Source: Mesorhizobium sp.
Lineage (GTDB): Bacteria; Pseudomonadota; Alphaproteobacteria; Rhizobiales; Rhizobiaceae
DNA: 64,000 nucleotides
Assembly: GCF_023954305.1 (NCBI RefSeq)
Contig: NZ_JAMLIG010000001.1
Coordinates: 930,001-994,000, forward strand
Reading direction: 5' to 3'
This document shows, in pieces, positions 1 through 7,815 of the stretch. The position numbers and the translations under genes were made by a program. The first letter of the stretch is position 1; the number at the start of each line of letters is the position of its first letter. Below the pieces are notes generated by a model. That model had not been told where the DNA came from and did no database searches. It saw nothing but the letters and a program-made list of their open reading frames with translations.

Positions 1-34
1 GACTTGGAAGGCGAAGACAGGAAGGGACGAGCGG

Positions 35-439
35 GTGCTTGACAGCATCAACGCCCGTCTGCTGTCGCTCGCCGATCTCGGCGAAAGGGCGGCCTGCCGC
101 TCCCCCTGGGTCCGCTTCTGCGTGCTGTGGAGCCTGTGCCAGGCCGATGCCATCATCCGGGAGTTCGTCGCCGGCTCGACCTGGAACCCGGCCGGCAGGC
201 TCTGGACCCCATCGCTGCCGATAGTGCGCTACGGGACCGAACCGGCCGACGCCCACGCGCTCGCCGCCTCCCTCCGCGCCTTGGCGCAGATCGTGCAGGC
301 GATGGCCGAGCAGATCCGCCGTATCTCGTTCCTGCATCCCGAGGGGGCGGGCGGGAACCGCGGCTGCAACCTCGACCTGGACGTATTGTTCCGCAAGCTC
401 GGGACCTTCCTTCCGCCCGAACTGCGCGACACGTCGTGA
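35..439 (+). CDS. Hypothetical protein, possibly open at its 5' end
   Basis: A 134-residue reading frame from a GTG, preceded by the purine-rich stretch GGAAGGGACGAG. The frame stays open to the left edge of the window, so the true start may lie outside. The protein is mostly helical in appearance, with two cysteines in the first 35 residues and a Q/A-rich segment (about 85-95), and no signal peptide or membrane span. I do not recognise a family. Codon use resembles the flanking genes, and no competing frame on the other strand looks better. It is followed directly by a palindromic repeat rather than by a partner gene. Confidence 0.5.
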   Translation: MLDSINARLLSLADLGERAACRSPWVRFCVLWSLCQADAIIREFVAGSTWNPAGRLWTPSLPIVRYGTEPADAHALAASLRALAQIVQAMAEQIRRISFLHPEGAGGNRGCNLDLDVLFRKLGTFLPPELRDTS

Positions 440-449
440 GGCAGGCTCA

Positions 450-528
450 GGGGACAGTCTACTTTGTTTCCGCCCGCGCAAAGCTTGCACGGGCGACGCC
501 CTCATGCGGAAAAAAGCAAACTGTCCCC
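450..528. repeat. Palindromic repeat, REP/RAYT-like
   Basis: Outer arms at 450-473 and 506-528 are near-perfect inverted copies that begin GGGGACAGT and end ACTGTCCCC. They enclose a second hairpin (GCCCG..CGGGC, about 472-495) with an inner GCAA/TTGC pair. Nested stems with G-rich tips are typical of small non-autonomous elements mobilised by REP-associated tyrosine transposases. No transposase gene is present here, so the assignment is an inference from shape and the recognisable GGGGACAGT end. Confidence 0.55.
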
Positions 529-611
529 GGCACTTAAATCGGCACTTGCCTTTGGGAAAACCGGCCGACCCGAGCGCGAGCGCGGACGGAGCCACGTACG
601 CCGCAGCCAGC

Positions 612-1934
612 TCACGCACCCGCATCGATCCGCTTCATCTCCGCCTTGAACGCCGACGCCACCTGCAGCGCGTCGCGCATCACCTTCTGTCGCTCCAGCG
701 TCAGGACCTCGCGGTCGCGCATCAGCCAGCGGCCGGCGACCATGACGTCGCGCACGTCGTCGGCCAGCGTCGAATAGACCAGCGTCGCGTAAGGGTCGTA
801 GATCGGCTGGAGGCGCGGCGCGGAGAGGTCGATGCGCACCAGGTCCGCCTGCTTGCCGCCTTCGAGCGAGCCGATCCGGTCGTCCAGCCCCAGCACCTTG
901 GCCCCCTCGATCGTCGCCATGCGGATCACCTCGACCACCGGCATCGGCTTGCGCGAATGGCCGGCGAGCTTCTGGAACATGGTCACCGGTCCGAGCTGCG
1001 CGAACAGGTCGAGCCCGTTGCCGCTCATCGGGCCGTCGGTGCCGATGCCGACCGGCAGCCCCGCCCTGCGCATGGCCTCGACCGGCGCGATGCCCCTGCC
1101 CGCCTTGGCGTTGGAGCGGGCATTGTGGGCGACGCAGACGCGGGCATGCGCCATCTTCTCGATGTCGCTCTCGTTGACATGCAGGCAGTGGGCGCAGATC
1201 AGCCCCTGGCGCAGCAGGCCCGCCTTCTCGACCACCTCGACCGGCCGCAGCCCGTGGGTCTTCGCGCACCACTCCATCTCCGAATCCATTTCGGCGAGGT
1301 GGATCTGCACCGGCACGTCGGGATTGTCGTCGGCCCACCGCGCGATGCGGTTCATCACCGCGATGTCCGTCGAATAGGGCGCGTGCGGGGCAATGGAGGG
1401 CGTCACGCACGAATGGCCGCGGAACTCGGCGACGAGTTCCTCGGTCAGCGCGAAGCCTTCGTCGATGGTCTTGTGATCGGGCGGATTGAAGTCGGCAATC
1501 GTCTGGCCGACGACGCCGCGCATGCCGGCCTGGTCGATCACGCGGCCGACCTCGGTCTCGAAGTAGTACATGTCCGCCACGGCGGTGACGCCGGAACTGA
1601 TCATCTCGTAGACGCCCAGCGCCGTGCCGGCGCGAACCATCTCCGGCGTGACGAACTTGCGCTCCATCGGCAGCACGTAGCGGTAGAGCCGGTCGTCCAC
1701 GTCTTCGCCCAGCCCCCGGAACAGCGTCATGGCGATGTGGCAATGCGGGTTGACCATGCCGGGCATCAGGATGTCGCCGGAAAGGTCGATCGTCTCGGCG
1801 CCGGGGATCTGTGGCGGCGCGCCGGCGCCGGTTGCCGTGATCGTCTCGCCGTCGACCTGCACCCAGCCGTTCTCGATGACGGGCATGTCGGGGGTGCAGG
1901 GAAGGAGAAGGGCGTTGGTCAGGAGGAGGGTCAT
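612..1934 (-). CDS. Amidohydrolase, S-adenosylhomocysteine/methylthioadenosine deaminase-like
   Basis: A 440-residue cytosolic metal-dependent hydrolase of the cytosine deaminase/TrzN/MtaD group. Metal ligands are all visible: HxH at H64/H66, H184 (APHAPYS), H212 with E215 (HLAEMDSE), and D300 in GTDG. Length is normal for the family, which deaminates or dechlorinates purine- or triazine-like rings. The exact substrate cannot be read from sequence; SAH/MTA deaminase or another aminohydrolase are equal options. It lies downstream of and co-directional with a polyamine-type ABC importer but is separated from it by a 234-bp gap holding a long palindrome, so it may process the imported compound. 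Start ATG at 1934. Confidence 0.82.
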   Translation of the reverse strand: MTLLLTNALLLPCTPDMPVIENGWVQVDGETITATGAGAPPQIPGAETIDLSGDILMPGMVNPHCHIAMTLFRGLGEDVDDRLYRYVLPMERKFVTPEMVRAGTALGVYEMISSGVTAVADMYYFETEVGRVIDQAGMRGVVGQTIADFNPPDHKTIDEGFALTEELVAEFRGHSCVTPSIAPHAPYSTDIAVMNRIARWADDNPDVPVQIHLAEMDSEMEWCAKTHGLRPVEVVEKAGLLRQGLICAHCLHVNESDIEKMAHARVCVAHNARSNAKAGRGIAPVEAMRRAGLPVGIGTDGPMSGNGLDLFAQLGPVTMFQKLAGHSRKPMPVVEVIRMATIEGAKVLGLDDRIGSLEGGKQADLVRIDLSAPRLQPIYDPYATLVYSTLADDVRDVMVAGRWLMRDREVLTLERQKVMRDALQVASAFKAEMKRIDAGA

Positions 1935-1972
1935 GGGGTGCCCCCGGCAATCGCGTCGGTGGTCGCCCTATG

Positions 1973-2132
1973 GCGCCCCCCCCTGTCCTGCCGGACATCT
2001 CCCCCACACGGGGGGAGATTGGCAGTTCCAGCATTACCGTGCGCCTTGCGACGCCGAAGGTTGGCGAAACCGCTGACGACAGCCGATCTCCCCCCGTGTG
2101 GGGGAGATGTCCGGCAGGACAGAGGGGGGCGC
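1973..2132. repeat. 160-bp intergenic palindromic element
   Basis: Arms of about 47 bp (1973-2019 and 2086-2132) are inverted copies with a single mismatch; each arm itself contains the hairpin ATCTCCCCC/GGGGGAGAT. The 66-bp centre is unique. Transcribed, the element would fold into one long stem. Elements of this type, with the CCGGACATCTCCCCC core, recur in rhizobial intergenic space. Here it sits between the ABC ATPase gene and the amidohydrolase gene and could attenuate read-through or stabilise the upstream message. Confidence 0.8.
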
Positions 2133-2168
2133 GTAGGAACGATACTTTCCGCTACGATCCGCAAACCC

Positions 2169-3227
2169 CTACTCCGCCTTCAGCACGCAGCACTGGTCGG
2201 GCACAGGCACAAGCGTCGCGGCCGAGCCCGGTTCCAGCGGCTGCGACAGCGCGCCGTTGGCGACGATCGGGCCGGCGGCCGTGTCGCACTGGTACTGGTA
2301 GGCGCGGCCGAGATAGGTGCGCAGCCCGGTGGTGGCCGGGATCCCCTCGCCCCCGCCCGGCGTGACATTCAACCCGTCGGCGCGGGCGGCGAACACGAAG
2401 CTGTCCGGAATCTCGCCGAAGCGCTCGCGCGAGAGCGTGAGCCTCGCCCCGCCGGCCGCCTCGGCAGTGACGCTCGCGCCGTCGCGGGCGACAACCTTCA
2501 TCGGGATCAGGTTCTCGAAGCCGACAAATCGGGCGACGAAGGAATTGGCCGGACGCTGGTAGAGCGTCTCGGGCGTATCGAACTGCATGATGCGGCCGGC
2601 GTTCATGATCGCCACGCGGTCCGAGATCGAGAAGGCTTCCTCCTGGTCGTGCGTCACGTAGACGGCGGTGGTGCGGTTGGCACGCTGCAGCTGGCGGATT
2701 TCGACGCGCATGTCGATGCGGAGCTTGGCATCGAGGTTGGACAGCGGCTCGTCGAACATCAGCAGCGGCGGCTCGATGACCAGGGCGCGCGCCAGCGCCA
2801 CGCGCTGCCGCTGGCCGCCGGACAGCGCGCCGGGCAGCCGGTCGGCGAGCGGCGACAGGCCGACACGTTCCAGCATGGCGCGTGCCCGCTTCTCCCGCTC
2901 CGGCCCGGCGACGCCACGCTGCTTGAGGCCGAAGGCGACGTTCTCCAACACCGTCAGATGCGGGAACAGCGCATAGTTCTGGAAGACGAGGCCGATGTCG
3001 CGCTTGTAGGCCGGAAGGCGAGTCAGGTCGCGCCCGCCGAGCGTGATCGTGCCCGAGGTCGGCTCGAGGAAGCCGGCGATGAGCCGCAGCGTCGTCGTCT
3101 TGCCGCAGCCGGACGCACCGAGCAGAGAGACGAGTTCGCCTTCCGCCACGTCGAGCGACAGGTCTTCCAGCACCTTGGTGGTGCCGTAGTGGGCGGTGAC
3201 GTTGCGGACGGAAAGCGGCTGGGTCAT
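2169..3227 (-). CDS. ABC transporter ATP-binding protein (PotA/spermidine-iron type)
   Basis: A 352-residue ATPase that would energise the importer encoded by the next three genes. Walker A GASGCGKTTT is at 37-46, Q-loop Q83, signature LSGGQ at 135-139, Walker B LLMFDEP at 155-161, and switch histidine H193. About 110 residues follow the nucleotide-binding domain and fit a TOBE-type substrate-sensing domain, as in PotA, FbpC and PhnT. Only four bases separate it from the upstream permease gene, so they are translated as one unit. Substrate class (polyamine, aminoethylphosphonate or similar) is inferred from family only. Confidence 0.92.
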   Translation of the reverse strand: MTQPLSVRNVTAHYGTTKVLEDLSLDVAEGELVSLLGASGCGKTTTLRLIAGFLEPTSGTITLGGRDLTRLPAYKRDIGLVFQNYALFPHLTVLENVAFGLKQRGVAGPEREKRARAMLERVGLSPLADRLPGALSGGQRQRVALARALVIEPPLLMFDEPLSNLDAKLRIDMRVEIRQLQRANRTTAVYVTHDQEEAFSISDRVAIMNAGRIMQFDTPETLYQRPANSFVARFVGFENLIPMKVVARDGASVTAEAAGGARLTLSRERFGEIPDSFVFAARADGLNVTPGGGEGIPATTGLRTYLGRAYQYQCDTAAGPIVANGALSQPLEPGSAATLVPVPDQCCVLKAE

Positions 3228-3231
3228 GGAA

Positions 3232-4023
3232 TTACTTCGTAAGGAAGGTCAGGCCGAGCGTCCGCTCGACGATTGCCATCACCGCGACGGTGAGCAGCAT
3301 CAGAAGAACCGAGACGGAGGCGATGACGGGATCGAAGAACTGCTCGACATGGGCGAGGATCTGGATCGGCAGGGTGGAGATGCCGGGTCCCGTCAGGAAC
3401 AGCGAGGTCGAGACGTCGTTGATCGAGGTGATGAAGGCGAGGATGAAGGCCGCGATCACGCCGGAACGGACGTTCGGCAGCACGATGGTGAAGAAGGTCT
3501 TCGCCGGCGGGCTGCCGAGGCTGATCGCCGCCTCCTCGATCGAGAAGTCGAACGAGGCAAGGCTCGCCGAGATCACCCGTACCGCATAGGGCAGAACCAG
3601 AAGCGTGTGGCCGATCAGCAGCGTCGGGAAGATGGGCAGCGACGCGCCGACGGCGACTGATTTCAACAGCGAGAAGCCGAGCACGATCTCCGGAACCAGG
3701 ATCGGCAGCACGAAGACGGTCGACAGCCACGTCGGCAACCGGACCCGATACCGGTTGAGCGCATAGGCGGCGGGGATGCCGACGATCAAGGCCAACGCCG
3801 TCGCCAGAACGGCCAGTTGCAGGCTGGTCACGATGGTCCGGCGGAAGGCGCCGATCTCGAAGATCCGCTCGAACCAGACGAGCGTCAGCCCCTGCGGCGG
3901 GAAGGTGAGATAGGTCGTGTCGGACACCGAGGCGCCGAGCACGATGATCAGCGGACCGACGAGGAAAATGTAGACCGCGATGGTCAGCAGAATCAGCGGC
4001 AGCGGGATCTTGGTGGCCATCAC
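3232..4023 (-). CDS. ABC transporter permease (PotC-like)
   Basis: A 263-residue inner-membrane protein with about six hydrophobic segments. The BPD permease EAA loop is visible at about 165-185 (EEAAISLGSPPAKTF), where the ATPase docks. It is the second permease of the importer; its ATG overlaps the stop of the upstream permease gene by four bases, implying translational coupling and an unequal PotB/PotC heterodimer. Family members move spermidine, putrescine, or related small cations and phosphonates. Confidence 0.9.
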   Translation of the reverse strand: MMATKIPLPLILLTIAVYIFLVGPLIIVLGASVSDTTYLTFPPQGLTLVWFERIFEIGAFRRTIVTSLQLAVLATALALIVGIPAAYALNRYRVRLPTWLSTVFVLPILVPEIVLGFSLLKSVAVGASLPIFPTLLIGHTLLVLPYAVRVISASLASFDFSIEEAAISLGSPPAKTFFTIVLPNVRSGVIAAFILAFITSINDVSTSLFLTGPGISTLPIQILAHVEQFFDPVIASVSVLLMLLTVAVMAIVERTLGLTFLTK

Positions 4024-4847
4024 GTCGCCATCGGGTTAAGGCGCTTGGCCAGTCGGGTCATCAGAAGGACGATCGCGATGGTGATCACCACCATGATCGT
4101 GGCAATGGTCGAGGCGCTGACCCAGTCGAAGTTCACCATCGCCTGCTGGTACATCAGCGTGCCCATCACCATCTGCTTCTCGCCGCCGAGCAGCTGCGGC
4201 GTCGCGTAGGAGGTGAAGGAGCCGGTGAACACCAGCACCGCGCCGACGATCAGGCCGGGCACGGCGAGCGGGAAGACGACCTGGCGGAAGGTCGCGCCCG
4301 GGCTCGCGCCGAGCGACGCCGAGGCCTGGATCAGGTCGTCCGGGATGTTCTCCAGCACGCCGACCAGCGTCAGGATCATCAGCGGCGTGAAGAGGTAGAC
4401 CATCGCAACGATGACCGACCCCTGCGTATAGAGCATGGCGAAGGGCTCAGACGTGATGCCGAGCGCCATCAGCGCGTTGTTGAGTATGCCGTTCTTGCCG
4501 AGGATGATCAGCCAGGCGAAGGAGCGGACGACGACGCCGGTGAGCAGCGGAAAGACGGCGGCGATGATCAGCAGGCTCTTCAGGTTGCGGGGCGCGCGCG
4601 AGACCACATAGGCGGTGAGGAAGCCGAGCACGAGCGAGATGGCGGTGGTCGCCAGCGAGATTTCCAGCGTCCGCCACAGCACCGTTCGGCGGAAGCCGCT
4701 GGACAAGAACGAGATGTACGGTGCGAGCGGGCCGCCGCCCTCGCCGAAGGTCGAGCCGATCGTGGCCGCAACCGGGAGGATGAGGAACAGCGCGACGAGC
4801 AGGGTCGCCGGCAGCGCCAGCCACCAGCCGATATGGCGTTTCAGCAT
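4020..4847 (-). CDS. ABC transporter permease (PotB-like)
   Basis: A 275-residue inner-membrane permease with six predicted spans, starting with an N-terminal hydrophobic helix. The EAA loop near 180-200 reads QASASLGASPGATFRQV. It pairs with the following permease. It is separated from the binding-protein gene by about 160 bases that hold a strong hairpin, a common arrangement that lets the binding protein be made in excess over the membrane parts. Confidence 0.9.
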   Translation of the reverse strand: MLKRHIGWWLALPATLLVALFLILPVAATIGSTFGEGGGPLAPYISFLSSGFRRTVLWRTLEISLATTAISLVLGFLTAYVVSRAPRNLKSLLIIAAVFPLLTGVVVRSFAWLIILGKNGILNNALMALGITSEPFAMLYTQGSVIVAMVYLFTPLMILTLVGVLENIPDDLIQASASLGASPGATFRQVVFPLAVPGLIVGAVLVFTGSFTSYATPQLLGGEKQMVMGTLMYQQAMVNFDWVSASTIATIMVVITIAIVLLMTRLAKRLNPMAT

Positions 4848-4919
4848 GGGAATGCCGCCGACGAGAGGAGTAGGAGTCCCATCACGGGATTGGGACGCTT
4901 GATGCGAACCGGTCGCCCG

Positions 4920-4952
4920 GCCGGGGGTCCGCAGTCTTCGGCAGCCCCCGGC
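4920..4952 (-). other. Hairpin between binding-protein and permease genes
   Basis: Eight-base arms GCCGGGGG (4920-4927) and CCCCCGGC (4945-4952), with an inner CCG/CGG pair. No T-run follows on the minus strand, so it is better read as a stabilising or partly terminating stem in the importer mRNA than as a full terminator. The gap also holds two copies of GCGAACCGGT on either side of the hairpin. Confidence 0.5.
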
Positions 4953-5009
4953 GTTCGCAACCGTTCATCGTCCGACCGGCACGATGAACTCGCTTCGCGA
5001 ACCGGTTGC

Positions 5010-6032
5010 TCACCCACCGAAAATCTCGTTCCACCGCTCGATCCAGGCGCCCTTGGCGGCGTTGAGCTTGGAATAGTCGATCCGCTTGAGATTGTTGACC
5101 ATATCGGCGCCGTAGGTCCACTGCACCGCCTGTTCCGGCGTCAGCGTCACGGATGTCGCGACCGGCGCGTCGACGCCGTTCTCGGCAAGGGTCTGCTGCA
5201 ATGCCGGATCGAGGATGAAGTTGATGAACTCGTGCGCCAGCTCCGGCTCGGCGGCGCCCTTGGGGATGTTGACGGTGTTCAGCGTCGCGATCGCATCCGG
5301 CAGATCGGCCCACTTGATCGTCGGGACCGCCTTCTTGAGCTGGCCGAGGACGAAGTCCTGCGACAGGGAGGCGGTGACCTCGCCGGTCGAGAACAGGTTC
5401 ACCAGCTCCGAGCCGGTGTTGTAGTTCTTGACCACGTTCGGCTTGATCTTCTCGATCTCGGCAAAGGCCGGATCGGCGTTTTCAAACGCGTCGGTGCCAG
5501 CCTTCTCGCCGGCCAGAACGATAACCATCGGGCCGGCCGTGGTGGTGATGCCGGGCAGCGACAGAGAGGACTTGAGGTCTTCGCGCCAGAGGTCGGCCCA
5601 GCTGGTGATGGGCTTCACCTTCGCCTCGTCATACATGATGCCGACGCGGCCGATCGTATAGGCCGGGCCGTAACCGCCCTGCGGGTCCTTGGCCAGGTCG
5701 TATAGTCCGGCAAGGTTCGGGATCTTGGCCGGGTCGACCTTCTGGAACAGGCCTTCCTCGATGCCGATCTGCGAATAGGAATCGGTGAAATAGGCGACGT
5801 CGACGCCCGCCCCGCCACGAATCTTGATCTTGTTGAGGCGGTCGGCATTGTTGCCGGTCTCGAACACCAGTTCGCAGCCGCATTTCTCCTGGAACGGCTT
5901 GACGATGAACTGGTCGAGCTTCTCGCCATTGAAGCCCCACCACGAGATCGTCAGTGTTTTTGCCTCGGCGGACGCCACGGACAGCGCCAGTGTCGAAGCG
6001 GCTGCCAGGATTGCGGTGCGGAAGATGGTCAT
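5010..6032 (-). CDS. ABC transporter periplasmic substrate-binding protein (PotD-like)
   Basis: A 340-residue secreted binding protein. Residues 1-24 form a signal peptide ending SAEA, followed by mature KTLTISWWGFNG, typical of group I (PotD/FbpA) binding proteins. The ATG at 6032 is chosen because it starts the signal peptide and has AGGGGC upstream; an in-frame upstream extension lacks both. It is first in the importer operon, with its own promoter (6081-6110). Ligand unknown: the family binds polyamines, aminoethylphosphonate, thiamine or iron. Confidence 0.9.
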   Translation of the reverse strand: MTIFRTAILAAASTLALSVASAEAKTLTISWWGFNGEKLDQFIVKPFQEKCGCELVFETGNNADRLNKIKIRGGAGVDVAYFTDSYSQIGIEEGLFQKVDPAKIPNLAGLYDLAKDPQGGYGPAYTIGRVGIMYDEAKVKPITSWADLWREDLKSSLSLPGITTTAGPMVIVLAGEKAGTDAFENADPAFAEIEKIKPNVVKNYNTGSELVNLFSTGEVTASLSQDFVLGQLKKAVPTIKWADLPDAIATLNTVNIPKGAAEPELAHEFINFILDPALQQTLAENGVDAPVATSVTLTPEQAVQWTYGADMVNNLKRIDYSKLNAAKGAWIERWNEIFGG

Positions 6033-6414
6033 GTCGTGTGCCCCTATCTGAATGCTCAGCCGTCTGCGTCGGCATCGCGAATTGTATGACGATCGAATTT
6101 TGTATGACAAAGCTTATTTTTGAAGCGAGCGCGCCGCAAGTCCAAAGAAGCGGCAGCGAGTGGGCGGAACGTGGGCAGTTGCCGCTTGGTGCCCAACGGC
6201 CCTGGCGCCCTTCGCTGAATCCCATCGGCAAGCCGCGACCAATCCGAAGCTCGACGATCCGGCCCGCGCCGCTTGGCACGAGCATGTCCCGGGCAATACG
6301 CAGGACCAGATCTCGGCCAAGCCGGGCGTCTTGCGCCAGTCGGCGCAGCGTCTCGTCTCGCTTGCCCTCGCGAACGCGACGGCGCAGGCCCTTTTTAAGA
6401 TACCCTAGCCCCCT
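6033..6414. other. Intergenic region upstream of the ABC importer
   Basis: A 382-base gap without a convincing gene. The part next to the binding-protein gene carries a sigma-70-like promoter and two GntR-like operator half-palindromes (see separate entries). From about 6120 to 6414 I see no conserved structure, only the downstream side of the DUF1127 gene; short frames here have no ribosome site or family resemblance. Confidence 0.6.
6081..6110 (-). promoter_or_regulatory. Promoter of the ABC importer with two GntR-like operator sites
   Basis: On the minus strand TTGTCA (6105-6110) and TACAAT (6081-6086) are spaced 18 bases, a good housekeeping promoter. On the plus strand TTGTATGACAA (6100-6110, a perfect TTGT-N3-ACAA palindrome) and TTGTATGACGA (6082-6092) lie 18 bp apart and overlap the -35 and -10 elements respectively. 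This arrangement suits repression by a dimeric FadR/GntR-class regulator; none is encoded nearby, so the regulator is inferred. Confidence 0.6.
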
Positions 6415-6669
6415 TTATATCGCATGGGGCAGGATGGGGTCGCCGTGGCGGATCTCCTTGCCGGCTGGGCGTCGCGCAAGGCCGTGTTCGACCACCTCGA
6501 CGATATCGGCATCATCCCGGATGCCGATGTCGCGGCGCAGGTAGGCCGGCAGATCCTCGATATGGCGGACAGCCATTGCCTTGGCGCGCTTTCTGGCGCG
6601 GTCGAGCATCACGATCTCCACGGCATCGACAAAGTGGGCGAAGACGGATCGGACGGTTTCGACCAGCAT
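6415..6669 (-). CDS. DUF1127 (YjiS-like) small protein
   Basis: An 84-residue protein. The ATG at 6669 is chosen because AAAGGG lies upstream and it begins the conserved N-terminal helix; a 15-residue upstream extension is not supported. The central segment LPAYLRRDIGIRDDADI is the DUF1127 signature, an arginine-rich peptide family common in alphaproteobacteria and linked elsewhere to phosphate/carbon metabolism and RNA binding. It is divergent from a GcvA-like regulator, a pairing seen repeatedly in rhizobia, and is probably controlled by it. Confidence 0.75.
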   Translation of the reverse strand: MLVETVRSVFAHFVDAVEIVMLDRARKRAKAMAVRHIEDLPAYLRRDIGIRDDADIVEVVEHGLARRPAGKEIRHGDPILPHAI

Positions 6670-6768
6670 GTGAATCCCTTTCCGGCAAATTCGATGCCGT
6701 CTACATGGGCGCAACGTGCCTTGCCGACCAATCGAACGTGGCGTAGCGTGGATTAAAGGAACTTATGC

Positions 6769-7668
6769 ATGTCGACGCGCCTTCCGCCCTTGTCGGCCCT
6801 TCGCGCCTTCGAAGCGGCGGCCCGGCACCTGAGCTTCACCCGGGCGGCCGAGGAACTCGCCATGACCCAGGCGGCGGTGAGCTATCAGGTCAAGGTCCTG
6901 GAAGAGCGGGTCGGGTCGGCGCTGTTCGTGCGCAAGCCGAGACAGGTATTGCTGACCGAGACGGGGCAGGCTCTCGCGGCCGCATCGACCGATGCATTCA
7001 GAAGAATCGCGGAAGCCTACGAGACCGCGCGGACCGGCGGTCAGGGCACGCTCTCGATCAGCACCATCCCGACCTTTGCGGCAAACTGGCTGGCGCTGCA
7101 TCTCGGCGCCTTCCAGATGGACAATCCGAAGATCGCGGTCAGGATCGAGACCACGGATCTTCTCGTCGACCTGGCGCGCGACAATATCGATGTCGCCATC
7201 CGGTCGAGCTCGGTCGGCGAATGGGCCGGACTGGAGTCCCACTTCCTGTTTCGGGAAACGTTCACGCCGATGCTCAGCCCGGCGCTCGCGGCGAGCATCG
7301 GCGGCGTGCATGAGCCAGCCGACCTGCTCAAGCTTCCCATCATCGCTTCCGGCGATCATTGGTGGACGACATGGTTTGGCCTGGCAGGCGTCGATGCAGC
7401 ATCCGAACTTTCAGCGCGTCCGCGCAGCCAGTTCGGGTCCCAGAGCTACGAAGGTCGCGCTGCCGTCGCGGGCCTCGGCGTCGGCATCCTCACGCCGGCC
7501 ATGTTCAGCCAGGAACTCGCAGCCGGCAGCCTGATCCAGCCTTTCGACCTCCTCGGCCATGACGGCCACTCCTATTGGCTGGTGTATCAGTCGGCCCGCC
7601 GCAACGTGCCGAAGATTCGCGCTTTCAGAGATTGGCTGCTCGCGGAGCTCGCGCTGTCGCCCTATTGA
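6769..7668 (+). CDS. LysR-family regulator, GcvA-like
   Basis: A 299-residue transcription factor with an N-terminal winged helix-turn-helix (about 5-65; LSFTRAAEELAMTQAAVSYQVKVLEERVG spans the recognition helix) and a C-terminal periplasmic-binding-like effector domain (about 90-295). The sequence is of the GcvA/AmpR group. The ATG at 6769 is preceded by AAAGGA at 8-base spacing. It is divergent from the DUF1127 gene with a 99-base shared control region, the usual LysR arrangement. Effector unknown. Confidence 0.88.
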   Translation: MSTRLPPLSALRAFEAAARHLSFTRAAEELAMTQAAVSYQVKVLEERVGSALFVRKPRQVLLTETGQALAAASTDAFRRIAEAYETARTGGQGTLSISTIPTFAANWLALHLGAFQMDNPKIAVRIETTDLLVDLARDNIDVAIRSSSVGEWAGLESHFLFRETFTPMLSPALAASIGGVHEPADLLKLPIIASGDHWWTTWFGLAGVDAASELSARPRSQFGSQSYEGRAAVAGLGVGILTPAMFSQELAAGSLIQPFDLLGHDGHSYWLVYQSARRNVPKIRAFRDWLLAELALSPY

Positions 7669-7815
7669 GGGAGCAACCCTTCGCTTGGCTGGCCATGGAC
7701 GACACTCACCAGTCTCTGGTCCAAGAGGGCAAGCGGCGCTTGAATTGCTTCGCCGACAGCATAAAGTCGCTGCATACCGTTGGCGACAGACCATCGGGGA
7801 AACCAGGAGGATCGG

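Noticed and set aside
504..3242. Very long plus-strand frame (about 900 residues) across the amidohydrolase and ABC ATPase genes
   Set aside because: It is antisense to two genes with intact active-site motifs, with a His/Arg/Asp-rich composition typical of GC-rich shadow frames.
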